DNA of 64,000 nucleotides, taken from CAWGGS01 sp963822095 (GTDB taxonomy: Bacteria; Desulfobacterota; Desulfobulbia; Desulfobulbales; Desulfocapsaceae). Made by a program: the position numbers and the translations under genes. The notes under the pieces are model-generated. The model did not search any database and had not been told where the DNA came from. It saw only the letters and a program-made list of their open reading frames with translations. Where the stretch lies: the NCBI GenBank assembly GCA_963822095.1, contig CAWGGS010000071.1, positions 62,001 through 126,000 on the forward strand, read 5' to 3'. This document shows, in pieces, positions 61,921 to 64,000 of this stretch (position 1 is its first letter; each line of letters starts with the position of its first letter).

Positions 61921-63060
61921 ATGAAACATCTGTCTCATCCTAAACAACACCTTTCAAGGGATCTGTCACGCTTTATTCGTCATATTCATGTGGAGGAATC
62001 TTGTCTTGATTTTCCCTACACCCAGGAAATTATCAGGCGCTCCGGTCTGTCCTATGAAATCGTTCCCGACCGAGGTGAACCTTTTATAACAGGAGACCAT
62101 CCCGAAAATTTTACAAAAGGAAAACGGCATCTTTTCCTTTGTAAAAATAGAGGACGATTTTATAAACCATGTCCTGGGACCAACGAGTATAGATGTTGTG
62201 AATACAACATTCTCAATATAGGAATGAACTGCCCGATGGATTGCGTTTATTGTATCCTGCAGGCCTACCTGAATAGACCTTGGATATCGTGCTTTGTCAA
62301 TATCGATGACCTTTTTAAGGAGATGACCCAGGTCCTAGGGGAGAATCCGGAAAAGCTTTTTCGGATCGGAACGGGAGAGTTCACCGATTCTCTTGCCTTG
62401 GATAATCTGACCGACTTGAGCACGAGATTGATTGGGTTTTTCTCTAAAAAGAAGCAGGTTATTCTTGAACTCAAAACTAAAAGTGCCTGTATTGAAAATC
62501 TGGAAAATCTTTCACATGGACAACGGGTGGTAATAGCCTGGTCTTTGAACGCTCCAGGTATCGTTCAAAGAGAGGAAATCCGCAGTGCAAGCCTGGCCGA
62601 ACGATTGGCATCGGCAAACAAATGTGCCCAGTGGGGATATCCCCTGGCGTTTCATTTCGACCCCATTATCGATCACCCTCACTGGAGAGAAGGATATGCC
62701 GATACGATTGAGCAATTGTTTGCGGCAGTTCCCCCTGAATCCATTGTTTGGATTTCTCTTGGGGCACTACGATATTTACCGCAATTAAAGAATATAGGAA
62801 CACAGCGTTTTCCTGCCTCAGTCATATTTTATCAAGAATTTATTGAGGGATTAGATGGAAAGGCACGCTATTTTCGAGCCAGGAGAGTTGAACTCTATCG
62901 CTATATCTATGACCTGTTGAAGGCTCGTGCTTCCAGGAAGACGTGTATTTATTTTTGCATGGAGAGCGATGAGATATGGAGAGAAGTTACCGGATTTACC
63001 CCCAGTGAGAGGGGGGGGATATCCAAGATGCTTGATGAGGCTGTTTTTAGACGATATTAA
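61921..63060 (+). CDS. SplB-like radical SAM protein
   Basis: 379 residues. The cluster cysteines are C104, C108 and C111 (NCPMDCVYCIL), which suits spore photoproduct lyase-like SPL family proteins, as do IGTGEFTDSLALDN, LELKTKSACIENL and the IAWSLNAPG block. In non-spore-formers such proteins are of uncertain role; DNA lesion repair or RNA modification are suggestions only. It has no close neighbour on its strand. Confidence 0.8.
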   Translation: MKHLSHPKQHLSRDLSRFIRHIHVEESCLDFPYTQEIIRRSGLSYEIVPDRGEPFITGDHPENFTKGKRHLFLCKNRGRFYKPCPGTNEYRCCEYNILNIGMNCPMDCVYCILQAYLNRPWISCFVNIDDLFKEMTQVLGENPEKLFRIGTGEFTDSLALDNLTDLSTRLIGFFSKKKQVILELKTKSACIENLENLSHGQRVVIAWSLNAPGIVQREEIRSASLAERLASANKCAQWGYPLAFHFDPIIDHPHWREGYADTIEQLFAAVPPESIVWISLGALRYLPQLKNIGTQRFPASVIFYQEFIEGLDGKARYFRARRVELYRYIYDLLKARASRKTCIYFCMESDEIWREVTGFTPSERGGISKMLDEAVFRRY

Positions 63061-63071
63061 TTGATTTTGAC

Positions 63072-63099
63072 TTGTTCTTTACAATTTCTGCCGTATACT
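63072..63099 (+). promoter_or_regulatory. Candidate sigma-70-type promoter for ssb
   Basis: TTGTTC (63072-63077) and TATACT (63094-63099) are spaced by 16 nt, close to the sigma-70 pattern. They lie about 155 nt upstream of the ssb start, after the SplB-like stop. The leader also contains a small CCAG/CTGG hairpin (63106-63118). The -35 match is weak, so this is tentative. Confidence 0.35.
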
Positions 63100-63255
63100 T
63101 ACAGACCAGCAAGGCTGGACCGGATCGACCGGCCATAACAGAAAAAGAAAGCTCATCTCTCCTGCAAGGTAGAAGCTACTGCCTCAAAGAGGCTTGGTTT
63201 AATACTGAGTTTGGGCTGGCAATCAACTGTAAATACATTTTGGGGCGGAGGATTT

Positions 63256-63684
63256 ATGATAAATAAAGCTATTCTAATAGGAAACCTTGGGGCTGATCCG
63301 GAGATACGATATACCCAAAACGGTACGCAGGTGGCAACTTTTCGCATTGCAACAACAGAGCGCTGGAAGGGTCAGGATGGACAGATGCAGGAAAGCACAG
63401 AATGGCACAGGATTGTTGCCTGGAGCAAACTGGCCGAAATTTGCGGTGAGTATTTGAATAAAGGATCCAGGGTATATATAGAAGGAAAAATCCAGACCCG
63501 GAAATGGCAGGATCAGAATGGGAATGACAAATATACAACCGAAATAATTGCCCGGGAGATGAAAATGCTGAGTCCTCGGGGAAGTACGGGAACGGGGACA
63601 GAAAGCGGTGGTGCCTATCAGGAGCCGCAATTCCAAGAACCTCCTCCGGGTTACGGTGGCACAGGAGAAGATGTTCCTTTTTGA
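63256..63684 (+). CDS. ssb: Single-stranded DNA-binding protein SSB
   Basis: 142 residues from the ATG at 63256, which has GGAGGA 3-8 nt upstream. The OB-fold sequence (NKAILIGNLGADPEIRYTQN, ATFRIATTERWK, WHRIVAWSKLAEICGEYL, YIEGKIQTRKWQ) is standard SSB. The C-terminal tail is short and ends in the acidic tip DVPF, which binds partner enzymes. An upstream in-frame extension to 63211 exists but lacks a ribosome site. Confidence 0.96.
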   Translation: MINKAILIGNLGADPEIRYTQNGTQVATFRIATTERWKGQDGQMQESTEWHRIVAWSKLAEICGEYLNKGSRVYIEGKIQTRKWQDQNGNDKYTTEIIAREMKMLSPRGSTGTGTESGGAYQEPQFQEPPPGYGGTGEDVPF

Positions 63685-63834
63685 TTTAAAATGAATTTTC
63701 TTCCCCTTGCACAACCTTGACGTAGCCCACAAATGTCCATATTGTGCAGACATAAGAACTTGGCAACGGGAAAATTGGAAAACCCTTAGATGACTCAGAT
63801 ACGTTCATTTATTCTCTTGAGCAAATGGAATACT

Positions 63835-64000
63835 ACGAATTACTAGGTGTTTCAAAAGGCGCAACACCCGAAGAAATAAAAAAGGCCTACAGAAAGCTTG
63901 CCTTAAAGTATCATCCTGACAAAAATCATGGAGACAAGGCTTCCGAGGAAAAATTCAAAAAAATCAGTGAGGCCTATGCTGTGTTATCCGACCCTGAAAA
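63835..64000 (+). CDS. DnaJ/J-domain protein, N-terminal fragment
   Basis: The gene runs off the right edge. The visible 55 residues are a J domain: YYELLGVSKGATPEEIKKAY, KLALKYHPDKN with the essential HPD tripeptide, and EEKFKKISEAYAVLSDPE. The J domain stimulates a DnaK ATPase. DnaJ itself or a CbpA/DnaJ-like protein are both possible; the domains that would tell them apart lie outside the window. Confidence 0.85.

Overview
The window reads as chromosomal DNA of a Gram-negative anaerobe, most likely a Desulfobacterota (Desulfobulbales-like) bacterium. The clues are moderate G+C, a Tol envelope system, lipid A genes (lpxC, lpxK, lpxB), several radical SAM enzymes, a fused aromatic amino acid protein, and periplasmic sensing genes typical of that group. 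This placement is inference from gene content; no rRNA marker is present. No CRISPR array, integrase, transposase or rRNA gene was seen. One tRNA gene (His) is present.

Layout. 1-1332: tolQ-tolR-tolA-like operon (minus), cut by the left edge. 1942-6993: a five-gene minus-strand lipid operon with a ketosynthase, an acyl carrier protein, two phytoene-desaturase-like flavoproteins and a FabZ-like dehydratase. 7218-20737: an apparent 13 kb island lying between the 5' and 3' remnants of a plus-strand yjbQ gene. It carries an intact divergent yjbQ, ablB (beta-lysine acetyltransferase), an amidohydrolase, a proline-racemase-family enzyme, a complete PotABCD-type ABC transporter, an IclR regulator, and divergently a double-length lysine-2,3-aminomutase-like protein plus an M23-type protein. 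20820-25871: lpxC, lpxK, a Gfo/Idh oxidoreductase, lpxB and a Smr protein. 25840-30192: pseudouridine synthase, MoeA-like protein, nucleotide-sugar dehydrogenase, queE and queD.

30526-38949: DUF1015 protein, TrmN6-like methyltransferase, ComM/YifB ATPase, two unknown proteins, thiL, dCMP deaminase and a hydrolase. 39254-47731: a signalling operon with two periplasmic binding proteins without permeases, a large sensor kinase and three response regulators, two of which have a degenerate HD-GYP output. 47784-56547: tRNA-His, a zinc-ribbon protein, a prephenate dehydratase-ACT-dehydrogenase fusion, a MrfA-MrfB-like helicase-exonuclease fusion, an SH3 protein, an LD-carboxypeptidase and coaX. 56681-64000: cutA, small Cys-rich proteins, a SprT-like protein, an M23 peptidase, RNase G, a SplB-like radical SAM protein, ssb and the start of a J-domain gene.

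The strongest leads are the island inside the split yjbQ with its unusual aminomutase, the lipid operon that resembles the gene set proposed for ladderane synthesis, and a dispersed structured repeat family (1815, 8051, 20534, 53547) with a 19-bp perfect hairpin in one copy.
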